64,000 nt of DNA, from assembly GCA_963978905.1 (NCBI GenBank), contig OZ022259.1:4774001-4838000 (forward strand), given 5' to 3'. The position numbers were made by a program, and so were the translations under genes. The DNA is from Trichostrongylus colubriformis. Its lineage: Eukaryota; Nematoda; Chromadorea; Rhabditida; Trichostrongylidae. The stretch's first letter is position 1, and every line of letters starts with the position of its first letter. The notes beneath the pieces were generated by a model. That model was not told where the DNA came from and ran no database searches. It saw nothing but the letters and a program-made list of their open reading frames with translations. Positions 35,256 to 46,700 of the stretch are shown here, piece after piece.

Positions 35256-36514
35256 TTATTGTGAGATGCTAGAATTTTGAAATGGCGCAGACTTAAAAAA
35301 TTGCAAGCAAAAAGCCCTTCTGAGTACGCAGTGCATTCTTGCAATCACTGTCTCATACTTCAACGATAAGCATGCTCAGGGCGTATCCTCACATCAGCTT
35401 TCCTCTTTCTGTAGAACTCTGATTACAGCGCAGTTAATGTAACTTGGGGTGGGCAGCAGTGGTAGTGACATGGTTTTACGTGACCGACTTGTCAATATGC
35501 CAGGGATGTGTAATACAGGTACTTACGCGTCAGTCAGGTACAGTTTTGTTACTATCATTGTTGCCCACACCAAGTTACCCGGTGCCCTATTTTCATATCC
35601 TACGCAGATCACTCACTCAGGTACGTCGAAGTTTGGTCATCCGCACCCACTTAGGCACTCTCTGAGAGCACTTTAGGTCCCCAGTTGGGTCCACAAGGGC
35701 ACTTCCTTCGCCTCATCGACAAACTCGGCGTCGGCGTTAATCAAACAGGAAACTAGGCGCAGTTTTTGCGTGGAATTCACAGGCACATAATGGTATTGCC
35801 TATCGTCGGAGTAATCATGACTGACAGAATTGACAAGGCCTCTTTTCGAGGTCTTGGGAACTTCGAAAGTTCCCTATTCAAATGTCCAGTCGTTCCCGTT
35901 CCCACATCGTCATCGCTGGCGCTGCTCATTTATTGGGTCGTTTTATTAACCATTTTCTGGTTTGATAATATTCATTCGGTCGCAGGTGCATCAGCCCGAA
36001 AACTCGTCCGAATTAAGTGTGTGTTCAGGGGTTTTTCGAAGAGCACTGACATGGAAAATGCCTTCGTATGCAACTTACATAAGTCGTCGGTATTTATGTG
36101 CAACGATGCACGACGATCACGTGCCACGAAGTTAATCGCCCTGGAATTCTTTGCATTCGGTTACTGTACATCGGAGGTAGTGGTGACAAGAACTGGTTCC
36201 AATCGATTCACCTTGAAAGGCTGTTGCTTCAGTTCTTCGTTTATGGGCTGAAAAAACAAGTAATTTCCCAACTCCTATAGCGTTCAAAAGAAAGTAGTGA
36301 CGCCTCTTAGACTCTGGACGAGTTTTCCGCCCTCTATAGGAACTTATGTAGCTTGATGTGAAGAACGTGAGGTTAACATGTTGTTCACTGTCACGAAAAC
36401 AAGTCATTAGAGTTTTGAATCGATGTTCACATAGTGATAGGTGCATTTGCGGACATGGGAAACCTGCATTTCATATATAGCGGTGAAGACATGTTCTGCG
36501 AACCAGTGCATTAC
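35256..36514. other. Non-coding, nothing recognised
   Basis: The longest open frame (35766-36251, 161 codons) has no recognisable domain, an antisense competitor at 36132-36446 and no clear splice context, so it is not called. Confidence 0.4.
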
Positions 36515-36688
36515 CTCGTAGGGGTGTATGTCGTTTGGCGCGGCCCTTGCAGCTAATTTGCCAATGGGGCGCATGGGCCGTCTGGACTCTCCCAAATTTA
36601 CCTAAGCCTTAGGGGAGGAGCTTTGGCAGTGCTCCATTGGCAAATTAGCTCCAAGTGGCCGCGCCAAACGACCGTCTCCCCCTCGTAG
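36515..36688. mobile_element. Short palindromic MITE
   Basis: The blocks GTCGTTTGGCGCGGCC and CTAATTTGCCAATGG at 36530-36577 recur inverted at 36630-36672 (CCATTGGCAAATTAG, GGCCGCGCCAAACGAC), with weaker pairing out to about 36515 and 36688. Non-coding. Confidence 0.75.
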
Positions 36689-37980
36689 TGCAGCCGTGCC
36701 GCGTCGCAGCCGCTTCGCACACGCCTTTGGCTTACGATTTGTATGATAGACACATGCACACTTTGGAAGTCTTACTGGGGCAAATATTTGACCCTGCTGC
36801 CTTACTGAGAGAAAAAGCTGTTAAATCAAATTCTTAAATTGAGTGTCAAAACGCGACCTTCTCGGGAATTTCTCAAACTATGTTTGATCCTGCCTCACTG
36901 CATGACTCAGAGGGGATGAGGGATCTGGTGGGCCTCGGGTCTGGTTACCTAGGATCCTTCTGCTCGAAATCTCTTCAGTCAGAATTCGTTCTCCAGAGTA
37001 AGTAGGTCACTTGGTCGTTTTTCGAAGTGGCGTCAATACAGCGATCGTCTTCCGGCTAATCTAGTAGTCGGAGTATTTGTTTTTCTGTTGTGAACCACTC
37101 TGGATACGGAGTGGTTGGTTGTCCTTGCTTTTTTCCCATACTAGAATGACTGCGGAATTCTGTATCTTTTAAGTGGATGGTTTGTTAAAGCGTTTCCAAG
37201 ATTGCAGGCCCAGAATAGGGCCTATAATAGGCAGACAAAGATGCAAAATAACTGATGATCAGCATAAAACACGCGAAGTCCTGAAGAAACACTTCCAGAC
37301 AGGTTTGCCGCCTTTTGGGATTGATCAATTGTGCCGAACCGCTTGGCTCAACTGTCAGCTGTTAGCTTGCGTGACATCGATCGCTCAGCGTCTCATCGCC
37401 TTGAATTTGTCGAAATGAAATAAGATAAAAAGTAAATAAAATGAAATATAAAAAAATGACTGTGAGATTATTAGGCGCTTGAAAGTCACATCCGATCATT
37501 TCTAGAGCTTTTAGGCTCGAATTTCATTCATGTGTAAAAAAATACCCTGGATTCAGTAAGGGGAGATAGATCACCTTCTATCTTTCGGTCAGCACTGGTT
37601 AGGAACCGAGGTAGTGATATGGTTATTTATATTTGTATTCGTCATTGTTTTATCATGTAGCTGGAAGTATCCATTAACACGACACTCCTTTGAAAATCAC
37701 CGTGAAAAACTATGACCCCAGCATAGCGCACAAGCTCCGCCCACCGTGTAAGTCACGCCCATCAGCCAGTTTGGACAAGGATGAGCTATAAATGAGTAAA
37801 CGGCATAGATCAGATCTACAAGTGTATGGAACCTCCTTCAAGGTGCCTCAAAATTGCTAAGAAACAGTGAACTCCGGGGAAATTCCAGAAAACTCCTCAC
37901 TGGATTCGTTTATTTCACGAAATGGATCCTTGTTGTTTCTTGAGACTTTCTCAATCACATTTCCAGAGGTGCTTTTAGGA
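36689..37980. other. Non-coding, nothing recognised
   Basis: A GTTTGATCCTGCCTCACTG-type block (about 36782 and 36881) also appears at about 47017, so old dispersed repeats are present. No supported exon. Confidence 0.4.
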
Positions 37981-38174
37981 GAGAATTTTGCAATGCGGTC
38001 TGCGACGCGATACGCGGGAGCTAGGGCGCCTTGTACCGGTGAGTCTTGAGGTGTTCAACTCGTTCTACGCCTGAAAAAAGGACTTAGACCGGGAATTCGC
38101 TTTAGAATCGAACTAAGTACGACGCCTTGAGCTCGAGATCATCGCGGCGCACGCCGCGTTGCGAAACCCTGTCC
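37981..38174. mobile_element. GC-rich MITE family 2, copy at 38 kb
   Basis: Left GAATTTTGCAATGCGGTCTG followed by CGACGCGAT; right ATCGCGGCGCACGCCGCGTT followed by GCGAAACC. Inverted ends, non-coding centre. Confidence 0.74.
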
Positions 38175-38416
38175 TAACAATGCACCGTCCTTTTTTAGTA
38201 ACAATGCTATACGTACTGACACTGTCTTTTGCGCTCTAATTTTCGACCACTAACTTCAGTATTTTCCTGCTCGAAACCTAGTTTATCGTAGAAGGTTTGT
38301 ATGACTTGTCTGATTGGGAGTCCACTTACACGTGATAGTAAAGCGCCAGTTATGAGTAAACTGTCTGCCACCGTCACCTATAGTATAATACATCAGATTG
38401 TTGTCTACCATACATA

Positions 38417-39987
38417 CAGTGTGTCCCAAAAGTATAGGTCCACCTTATTTTTCATCCATATCTCCAGAATGGATAAGCGATTCCTTTCCAAATTTTTATA
38501 TGTAGTACCTGATCACTGTAGCAATCAAGCGCCTCAGTAAAATTGAAGACATAAAAATGCAAAATTTTATTTGATTTTTTTTCAAAAATAAGGGTGTCCC
38601 AAAAGTATAGGTCCACTCAGCTTTTCCGCCTTGCTTCCATCGAAAGGTAAGTTGTGAAGAAGATGTGTTGACGCATCCTTCTGAGATTTACTCTACAGTG
38701 AAATGCCAAGCGGTACGCACTTTTCCGAGTACGAAAATGGGCAAATTCTGGCCCACAAGGACGTGAGACTCAGCAATCGCAAAATTTCTGAAAAGATGGG
38801 CCTATTCCAAAGCTCGATCAACAGCTTCTGTCGTACCATGGACCTGTACGGAACGAAAAAGGGAAGTAGAAGGCCGTAGGAGATTTCTGAGAAGCAGGAG
38901 CGTCGGATCCTCAAAGCTGCGTCCAATTCCAGAAAGGGTGCTTGTCGACGGTGCAGGGAACTGGCACCTGCTGTATCGAAAAACACTGTGCACCGTCTGC
39001 TCAAGTCGTCTCCTCACATCGAGCGAAGATGGTTTTCGTCCTTGCCATACCTCACGAGGGCGCACGAAGAGGCTCGAATCCATTTTGCCAAGTAGAATGT
39101 CAGCTGGACCCATCAATAGGATGAGGTAGTCTGCAGGGTTACATTATTGACGTAGTAGTTCACACAGCATTAGTAATGGTGTTGCAGGTGATCTTTTCTG
39201 ATGAGAAGAAGTTCAATTTGGACGGCTCGGACGGCTTAGCTAGTTACTGGAGGGATTTGGGGAAGGAGCCATGCTACTTCTTGAGGCGCGGATTTGCTGG
39301 TGGTAGTGGTATGGTAGGGACCGCCTTCTCTCGCTTTGGTTAGAGCAGGATACTATTCATCACGCATCATATAGATTCCAGGGCTTTGCAGGACGTTCTA
39401 GAAAGTAATTTACTACCATATAAACAGCAGTACATAAAAACATTGGGTGCACAGCCGACCAACACCCTTTCTGGAATCGGACGCAGCGTTGAGGATCCGT
39501 CGCTTCTGCTTCTCAGAAAGCTCCTACGGCCTTCCACTTCCCTTTTTCGTTCCGTACAGGTCCATGGTACGACAGAAGCTGTTGATCAAGCTTTGGGATA
39601 GGCCCATCTTTTCAGAAATTTTGCGATTGCTGAGTCCCACGTCCTTGTGGGCCAGAATTTGCCCATTTTCGTACTCGGAAAAGTGCGTACCGCTTGGCAT
39701 TTCACTGTAGAGTAAATCTCAGAAGGATGCGTCAACACATCTTCTTCACAACTTACCTTTCGATGGAAGCAAGGCGGAAAAGCTGAGTGGACCTATACTT
39801 TTGGGACACCCTTATTTTTGAAAAAAAAATCAAATAAAATTTTGCAATTTTATGTCTTCAATTTTACTGAGGCGCTTGATTGCTACAGTGATCAGGTACC
39901 ACATATAAAAATTTGGAAAGGAATCGCTTATCCATTCTGGAGATATGGATAAAAAATAGGGTGGACCTATACTTTTGGGACACACTG
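38417..39987. mobile_element. Rearranged Tc3-like (Tc1/mariner) transposon with foldback arms
   Basis: A 1571-bp element with CAGTGTGTCCCAAAAGTATA at both ends in inverted orientation, flanked by TA (38415-38416 and 39988-39989). A second copy of the GTGTCCCAAAAGTATAGG motif lies about 170 bp inside each end, an IR/DR arrangement. The left arm (38417 to about 38957) carries the first half of the transposase. The right arm (about 39449-39987) is an inverted, nearly identical copy of the left arm instead of the normal 3' half, so the element forms a hairpin of about 540-bp arms around a 490-bp loop. Confidence 0.9.
38703..39432 (+). pseudogene. Broken Tc3-like transposase
   Basis: The ATG at 38703 opens an N-terminal helix-turn-helix region (MPSGTHFSEYENGQILAHKD, RKISEKMG) that stops at about 38877. 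The same frame resumes (EISEKQERRILKAASNSRKG) with further stops near 39094 and 39118. A possible intron at 39126-39188 leads to FSDEKKFNLDGSDG and YWRDLGKEP, the region of the first catalytic Asp. The frame stops again after about 50 codons, and the C-terminal half with the rest of the DDE triad is missing. It cannot make an active enzyme. The family cuts and pastes at TA sites. Confidence 0.88.
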
Positions 39988-41491
39988 TATGGCTTAGTTG
40001 ACTCACATCGATTAAGAAGCAAGTGGGCGCCATCGTACCCATCCCTCAAAATCCGATAGTTATGCTGCATACCGAGAAAGAGGTCATGTGACAGCGCCCG
40101 TGTCTTTATCATCGCAAATATTAGGGCGTTTTTCCTAATCGGACTGAGTCATCGCTGAGTTTTGTCCGGGTTAGAAGCAGTTCCGCTCCGAAAATATGGA
40201 TTTCTCAATATTTATTTTTAAAATTACAGCTTGGCTAAAGGTGAAGGGCTCCTAAAAAGGACAAGGCCCTCTCGAAGTTTAGTTTAGTTTACTTTTCTGA
40301 TATTTTTTTGTGGGATTTTTTAATTGCCGTGGTCATCCTGAGAGAGGGTCCATTATGTTTAAACGTTTTTGGATTGCTGATAAGCTATGAGTTCCTGATA
40401 AAAGAAATCTGATATGGGACGCGAGCGTACGCGAAGCGTTCCAAGGTCGCATTTCACTAATCGATGGTGACGAAAAGCACTTCTAGTGTCTCTATAATCT
40501 CTGCTTTCTTGTTGCAAGCCCCTCGGAAAGCATTTATGGCTACGATGCAATTTACTTCACGCTTTACATATTACACAGTTGCATGTTATCGAGTTCTCTT
40601 TTACGTGTTCTAAAAAGGTTAAACAATCTTCTGAGAGGAAACCGGGAGCGATTAATAATTTCCCGGGTATCATTCTGTTGAATGCCCACCATTCCAAGAT
40701 GTTCCTGTTCTGGTTTGTAGAAAGTGTTGACGATTCCATGTTTTGTTTTTGTCGTGGATTCGGAACAATTGAACGCTTTTCGACTCACTGTTTCGTATTT
40801 CAACCTATTTTCAGTCATCTAATTCGGCAGAAATTCCCAATTCATGGTGCATTCTTGGGCAGGAGCTTTTCTCCCGCTGAGATGGGGGTGAAGACCAGTG
40901 TCCATGCCATTCTGTTTCAATCTTTGAACCTTTGTATTTCATTCATTCTGTTATCGTTTCTCACCATTATCCCTAATTGTGGACTCTGCCACACTTCTTA
41001 GTTCGCTATAACTGCAGGTCTTCCAATATGTCATTACAGAACCAGCCGGCTACTGTGTTTCACATGATCGATATTCACCGAACGTTACTGGTTTTCAGGC
41101 TCAAGCATGGGTTTGGGGAAATTTTTGAAGGATACGACTTTCATCCAGACCGACCTCCATGGTAGGCACCCTCCCATGATTGATAGTGTTGGCGTGGTGA
41201 AACTGGCCCTCAGTTGGTAATCATAATCCTGTTATTTGATACAAACCATGATGATCGGTTAGCGATCTTCTTCGGTGGTTAACCTGCTCGCTCCAAAAAG
41301 CACTGAAAGCGTGTGGGTTTTGAGGATTCTTCGAAGTGTTTCCGCAATGAGAGAGGGAGGGGCATACTTCAGAGTCTGTGATGACGCATCGCTTACGTGT
41401 CTAATTTGTTGAATGTTTTACACTGAGATGCTTACATGATTAACGTATTACTAACATGTACCTTAGATCATGCACAAGAATGAATATATAT
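39988..41491. other. Non-coding, nothing recognised
   Basis: The 140-codon frame at 40579-41001 has an antisense competitor at 40564-40818 and no motif. No gene called. Confidence 0.4.
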
Positions 41492-41668
41492 AGTTCATTT
41501 CGAAAAAACTGATTGGGTGTGTCCCACGGACTTGGGTGAATGGCGAGAGTGAGAGTACGTGGCGAGAGTGAGAGTCTGTGGCGGGGTGAGAGAGTCGAGA
41601 GAGTTTGATACACGTTCACACAAGTCCGTAGGACACGCCCAATCTGTTTTTCTGAAATGGACTGTGTG
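41492..41668. mobile_element. Short MITE with 45-bp inverted ends
   Basis: AGTTCATTTCGAAAAAACTG followed by ATTGGGTGTGTCC is matched by inverted GGACACGCCCAATCTG, TTTTTCTGAAATGGACT at the right. The middle has direct GGCGAGAGTGAGAGT repeats. Non-coding. Confidence 0.75.
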
Positions 41669-42069
41669 TATATGAACTTGTCTTTGATAGATGCATTGCT
41701 GAAGTGATTCCTACGGAGCTCGTACCTCACGTTTAGGTGAATTCCAAAGATGTAAATAGTTAACAATGAAGAGACCCACAGATCTCCTCCACCGAGGGGC
41801 TTCTCTCGCTGAAGGATCTGGAGTGTTAGGTGGCAAGGCTACGTGGAGCGACCCCAGAAGGCGGTTAGGGGGCTAATCGCGTACCAAAAGCCACCATCTA
41901 CCTACCCTGAGACGCACATAGATTCAGGGGATGGATCCCTCTTTCTGCTGTGCTGGGCTGATTCATACTCTCTGTATTCATGCAGACATTTCTCGCATAC
42001 GTGTGGGAACATTCTTTATGGTGCAGATAATATCCTGTATCAGGTTACCTAGAGGGAGGTTATCTCTAG

Positions 42070-42570
42070 GTTTAGCCTCCGTCCAAGGGCCCGTGCGAAA
42101 CGGAGGTTAAACTACTTCTTTGCTCCTTCTCTCCTAAAATCTTTTTAAACATAGTTTCTTTGTTTACAATTGCTTATTTCTTCAGACAAAGGCTTGCATT
42201 CTAACGACTAAGAGGTACATGGAAGGCGGTCCGGGGTTGCCTCCAACAAAAACCCCACGTTCACTACGGAATAGCGTGGCTAACCACCCGGAGTATACCC
42301 AGCCCCCACGAGAGATCCTGGCAAGCTACTCGTGGGTCTTCATTTTGTCGAAAACAGCAATAAGTATGGGTCTCAACCCCCTCAACCTGAGGGATCCCCC
42401 AAAACGGCAACGTTGGGTGGAAACGCTCGGGAGAGGGTGCAGGACTATAACAGGCTGCCTAAATCGAGAAGGACTAGATGCGATCTGTTTAAAAGATTTA
42501 AGGGGAAGGGGGAAAAACAAGGAAATAATTTAACCTCCGTTTCACACGTGCCCTTAGACGGAGGCTAAAC
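42070..42570. mobile_element. MITE with 42-bp inverted ends
   Basis: GTTTAGCCTCCGTCCAAGGG at the left and CCCTTAGACGGAGGCTAAAC at the right are inverted, extending to about 42 bp with few mismatches. Each end is itself partly palindromic (CCTCCGT near both borders). The open frame at 42219-42533 inside it has no recognisable domain. Confidence 0.8.
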
Positions 42571-43548
42571 TCAGAAGTAACCGCCATCTGTGCTCATCAG
42601 TAAGGAAAGGAAGGCAGGCTGTTTATTAATTCATATGATTTATGAATTAAACTGAGTGCAAACGGTTTACATAAAAGATTGCAAAACAAAAGTTGTTTTA
42701 TGAATTAAATATGGTAAATGATCAAATATTCTCTGATTAGATCACTCAAATATTTGTTTGAATTGACTTACTATATGTGGAACCATTACAGCCACTGTGG
42801 TAAAGATGGGAAATGAAAATGTAGCGTAGTGAAAATTGTTCGGACTATAGATACGTTATCATATTATTACTCGTGTGGTATATGTCATTGTTAGAACTAG
42901 CACATTATCACTGCGCTCTAATAATTTAAACTGTGGTTGATTTCTGAAGAAATCCGAAACAACGCAGTTTCATACTATTCCACGAAAATAACCAACACAA
43001 CCACTCCTAAACATGAAAAAACTGCAAATAAGCGACGTAGGAGTGACGCTGTTGCTAGCTATTGCTTGACAGGATCGTACCTGTATAGGAAATGCACGGT
43101 ACACCCGTAACACGAAAATTTTGTAAAAGCATGCCAGTGTACAGCATTTAACAAGTTAGACACGGAGATGATGCGTCATCATTCAGCATTTTTAAATGTC
43201 CCCCCCCCCTCTCCTCCCTCACTGCGATAGTACCGTATTTATTTCCAAAGTTACTCCTCCTACTTTTCCAATACGGCCTTCCTTAGGGATTCTTATACTC
43301 GTGCTTGACCCTGATGGTCCATGAAACATCCGCGCTCGCGCGATTGTTGTTCATTATGCGCAACCGACGTTGAGTCCTTATACATCTGCGCTTGAATAAC
43401 CCCTGTGAGAGAGCCCGTCAGTTGCAGAGCGTGCAGACGACGTCCAAATTGTCACACCCGATTGCAATTGATAATGTGTCTTTGATGCGCCGTTTATTCG
43501 TTCTCACAAGGGACGTGACCCCCGCGAATTAAACGACGACGACGACGT
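42571..43548. other. Upstream region of the F-BAR gene
   Basis: No gene seen. A 10-C run is at 43200-43209. GC content and CpG frequency rise toward 43,500, suggesting the promoter of the next gene, but no core element could be named. Confidence 0.45.
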
Positions 43549-43587
43549 GAGTCGCCACGAGTAGCAACGAGACCGTGTTGTTTCAGG
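43549..43587 (+). promoter_or_regulatory. Candidate 5' splice acceptor (SL or 5'UTR) of the F-BAR gene
   Basis: TGTTGTTTCAG ends at 43586 and is followed by a leader without ATG until 43749. It may be a spliced-leader acceptor. Alternatively it may close a tiny 38-base 5'UTR intron whose donor GTGAGTCG starts at 43549; that is at the lower size limit for a nematode intron. Confidence 0.45.
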
Positions 43588-43748
43588 CGACGAAAGACAG
43601 GCGCGGCAACCCGCCGATCCCACCCCTCCTTCTTCCGACGAACGTGCGAACGAAACGAGCCGCCGCCGGTGCCCCGCCCGCCCGTCATCGCCGATCTAAA
43701 CTGCAAGGAGCAGCAGTCGGCTACGTCGCCCAAGTGTTCCCCCCTGCG

Positions 43749-46700
43749 ATGAACGCTCGAATGTCGCGACTGCGACGCTCGCTATCGCGTTCCGTCCAGC
43801 AGCTGAGTCTATCGCGGTCGAACAGTCTAAACGGTCTCATCGAACTGCCAACCAGTAGTTTTACAACGCTCGTCGACAAGTTTGCAGTGAGTTTTGCCAG
43901 CCATATTGATTTCTGATTTACCAATTTTCTGTTTTTTATCGATTTTTTGCTTGCGCGATATTTTATATTTTATTTTATGATGGCGATTTTATATCTTATT
44001 TTATCTTGACGTATCCAACAGGTGGCACGCTCGTTCTTCATTTTCGGAGTGTTTGTTTAATATTCCATGCACAATTGGGAATTTAAAGGTCTCTAATTCA
44101 ATGACCGATTAATATTCTCTGAGAGAATGGATATGTAGACCTGATGAAAAAAATTGATGGCTTAGAATGCTAAGGAGAGGAAGGAGTTGAGACGGCGACT
44201 AGTAATTCCTGTCAGTTTTTCTCCCTTTTTATTTATTTATCTACTTGTTTACGACACTTTTCCGCGTTTGTTTTATTCTAAATTCATTGTTTTCTGAGTG
44301 GAATTTTTCTGGTTCGGGTTTTTTCTGTGAAGGTCAATTGTTGAGTGACCTCGGAGCGATTTGATTGATTATATGAAGTTCCAAACTTTTTTTGAGATTT
44401 TCTTGGCGCCGATGTCCTTCATTATCGGCTATTTCTGTCCACAGGGAGGGACATTGCACAAGCAATCATCGAGAATATGAAAACCAAGAAATCGGCAAAA
44501 TCCACATCCTGACTATTCGCTAATTTTTTACTATTATATCTAATTTGTACTTGTACATTATGCAAATTTATTTTATTTTACTTTCCACAGTAATGCTAGA
44601 ATTTTTGACTAGTACTTCCTTCTATAAACTTTTCATGAATTTATTTGATATTTTACTATTAAACGATAAATTTATCTACTTTTGAGTTTAGTAGATATGA
44701 GGACCTTCTTCTTCATAGTTGGCTAAAATCCATCTATAGAAACGGGTGTGTGTGTCCTTTCTCATATAGTCGCATGCGTTCAATGCTTATTGATTAGTTT
44801 TTAATTGCCGCTTACTTCCGGAAGGTTCTACTGGACGGATCATGCAGGATATGTACTTGTTTGCAGACCATAGCACGGTAGATGGGTAGTCGAATAAAAC
44901 CAGTAGGGTTACACTACAGTTGAGGCAGGGGTAGAAGGGTAAATGAGGGATTTCCAGGGTTACGTAGGTTTTTTCGTGACAATTTTAATTTCCAACTTCC
45001 ACATTAGATGGCATGACGAGCCATTTTCGGAGATTCGGACCCCTGATCACTGAAGCTGTATCAGCGCCATCAACCACTGCATCATTGTGGAAATAACGTT
45101 GAGAGTGCTACCTCCATTTTCCGTAGGAGTATCAATTAAATATGGGTTCGTTAGTTGCAGAAAGGACGTTGTATACGTCAGTTTGAGCGTCTTAGTTTTT
45201 TGATTAGTGTATGAAATTCATTAAGTATTCCTCGTTCCAGTGGATTCACGCATTCGACGACGATATCGATTCGTAATTATTACGAATTTTTGAAAAACGA
45301 TCAATAAGTCGGAGCTCAGACCATTGCTAAAAATTCTCATTCATCCTTCCGCATCGTTAAAGCTTTATTGGAGTGGGTTATGAGTAGTATATTTCGGGCA
45401 TATGCCATATGGTCGCTGTGAACAGTGAATTCTATGTTTATCGATTTGTTACGGGATCTTGGAACGTTCCAGGAAATTTTTCCACACCAAATTGGCCATG
45501 TTAGGCTAGTCGGCTGTGTGCACGAGATCATACAGATCAGTTTTTATACCTTGGGATTTCCATATTTTATGGATAGATGACCTCTATAGAGCCCCTGTTT
45601 CCAGTGAACGATTGTCCCTTATTGTATGAAAACCATTAAAGCAATAAATCAAATCGATGGTTCCCAAAGGACTGGGAAGTATCGACTTATTGATTTAATT
45701 AATTAATTGGCCTGATCACTAAGTGTTTCTACCGCGATGGTGTCGCCGTGTGACTGCGCAATGATTGATACGCTGAGATTTCTCGCTGATAATGGGGAAG
45801 AGATTTGATAAATGGAATGTCACGCATTGCGACGAACCCACCTTCACACCACTTGGGAATGGCTGAAGATTCGGGTCAGATGGGCAGCAGTTGAGAATCG
45901 CATATCCATTATAGTTGGCCCCAAAACCTAGCCCTAATGAAAAGTGCGCTGGACTTCTTAAGCTCCAAGTATCGAACTCCTATATTATCGCGTAATTAAA
46001 TACATAGCTGTGCGTGTAGGGCACTACTAGTGCGGGTGCTCCCTGATGATCCATGTGAAGTGGGTGAGTGGGCTATGAAATAAATATGAATAAATATGAA
46101 GTGGACGGAATGTGGTGTGCAAACTTTATTGGGAATAACCAGGAATTCCCCCTATATGATGGGATGGCAGGTGGGCTGTGCACCGAGGTGGGCGGAGCTT
46201 CACTTACAAACTCGAAGATCGCGTTCGGGGCACTGAAGACCGCCGGGAGAATTCGGTAGCAGTGCTTTTTGGATGTAAGGCATGATATGAAGGAGCGTTC
46301 AGAATTTATTTTTACACCATTTCAGAGCTATTTTGTAGACACATAGTTTTTTTCAGAAGATTTCTATTTGTTGTTTTTACTATATCAAGAGGTTTTTGAG
46401 TCTGTGACATTATGTAATATGCTTTTGTTTGACAGCTGCTGCTTTCTGCCGCATCCCCAGCAAACTAAAAATCATCTGGAACGCATAACTGTGCACTGAA
46501 TGTGCAATATGCCTTGTTCTAGGCTAAATTTTAGCTTTACACCCTGCCGACTGGTAGCTCGTAAATTTTTCGGGCATTTCGCTGGAATCTTAGCTCTCTA
46601 TTAGGCTCCCCAGGTACCCTTACACGGCTGTGATCCGTACATGCAGGGAATATCGCGCTTTCCTTTTTTCGGCTGAGGTTCCTTGACTTGAAAACTTCTG

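Noticed and set aside
35766..36251. 161-codon open frame on the plus strand
   Set aside because: No recognisable motif, an antisense competitor at its 3' end and no neighbouring exons in phase.
40579..41001. 140-codon open frame on the plus strand
   Set aside because: No domain; a long frame also exists antisense, as expected by chance.
42219..42533. 104-codon frame inside the MITE at 42070-42570 as a transposase remnant
   Set aside because: No catalytic or DNA-binding motif is visible; it appears incidental.
43575..43748. Longer N-terminus for the F-BAR protein from 43575
   Set aside because: Its first ATG-like codon precedes the TTTCAG acceptor at 43586; the first ATG after the acceptor is at 43749.
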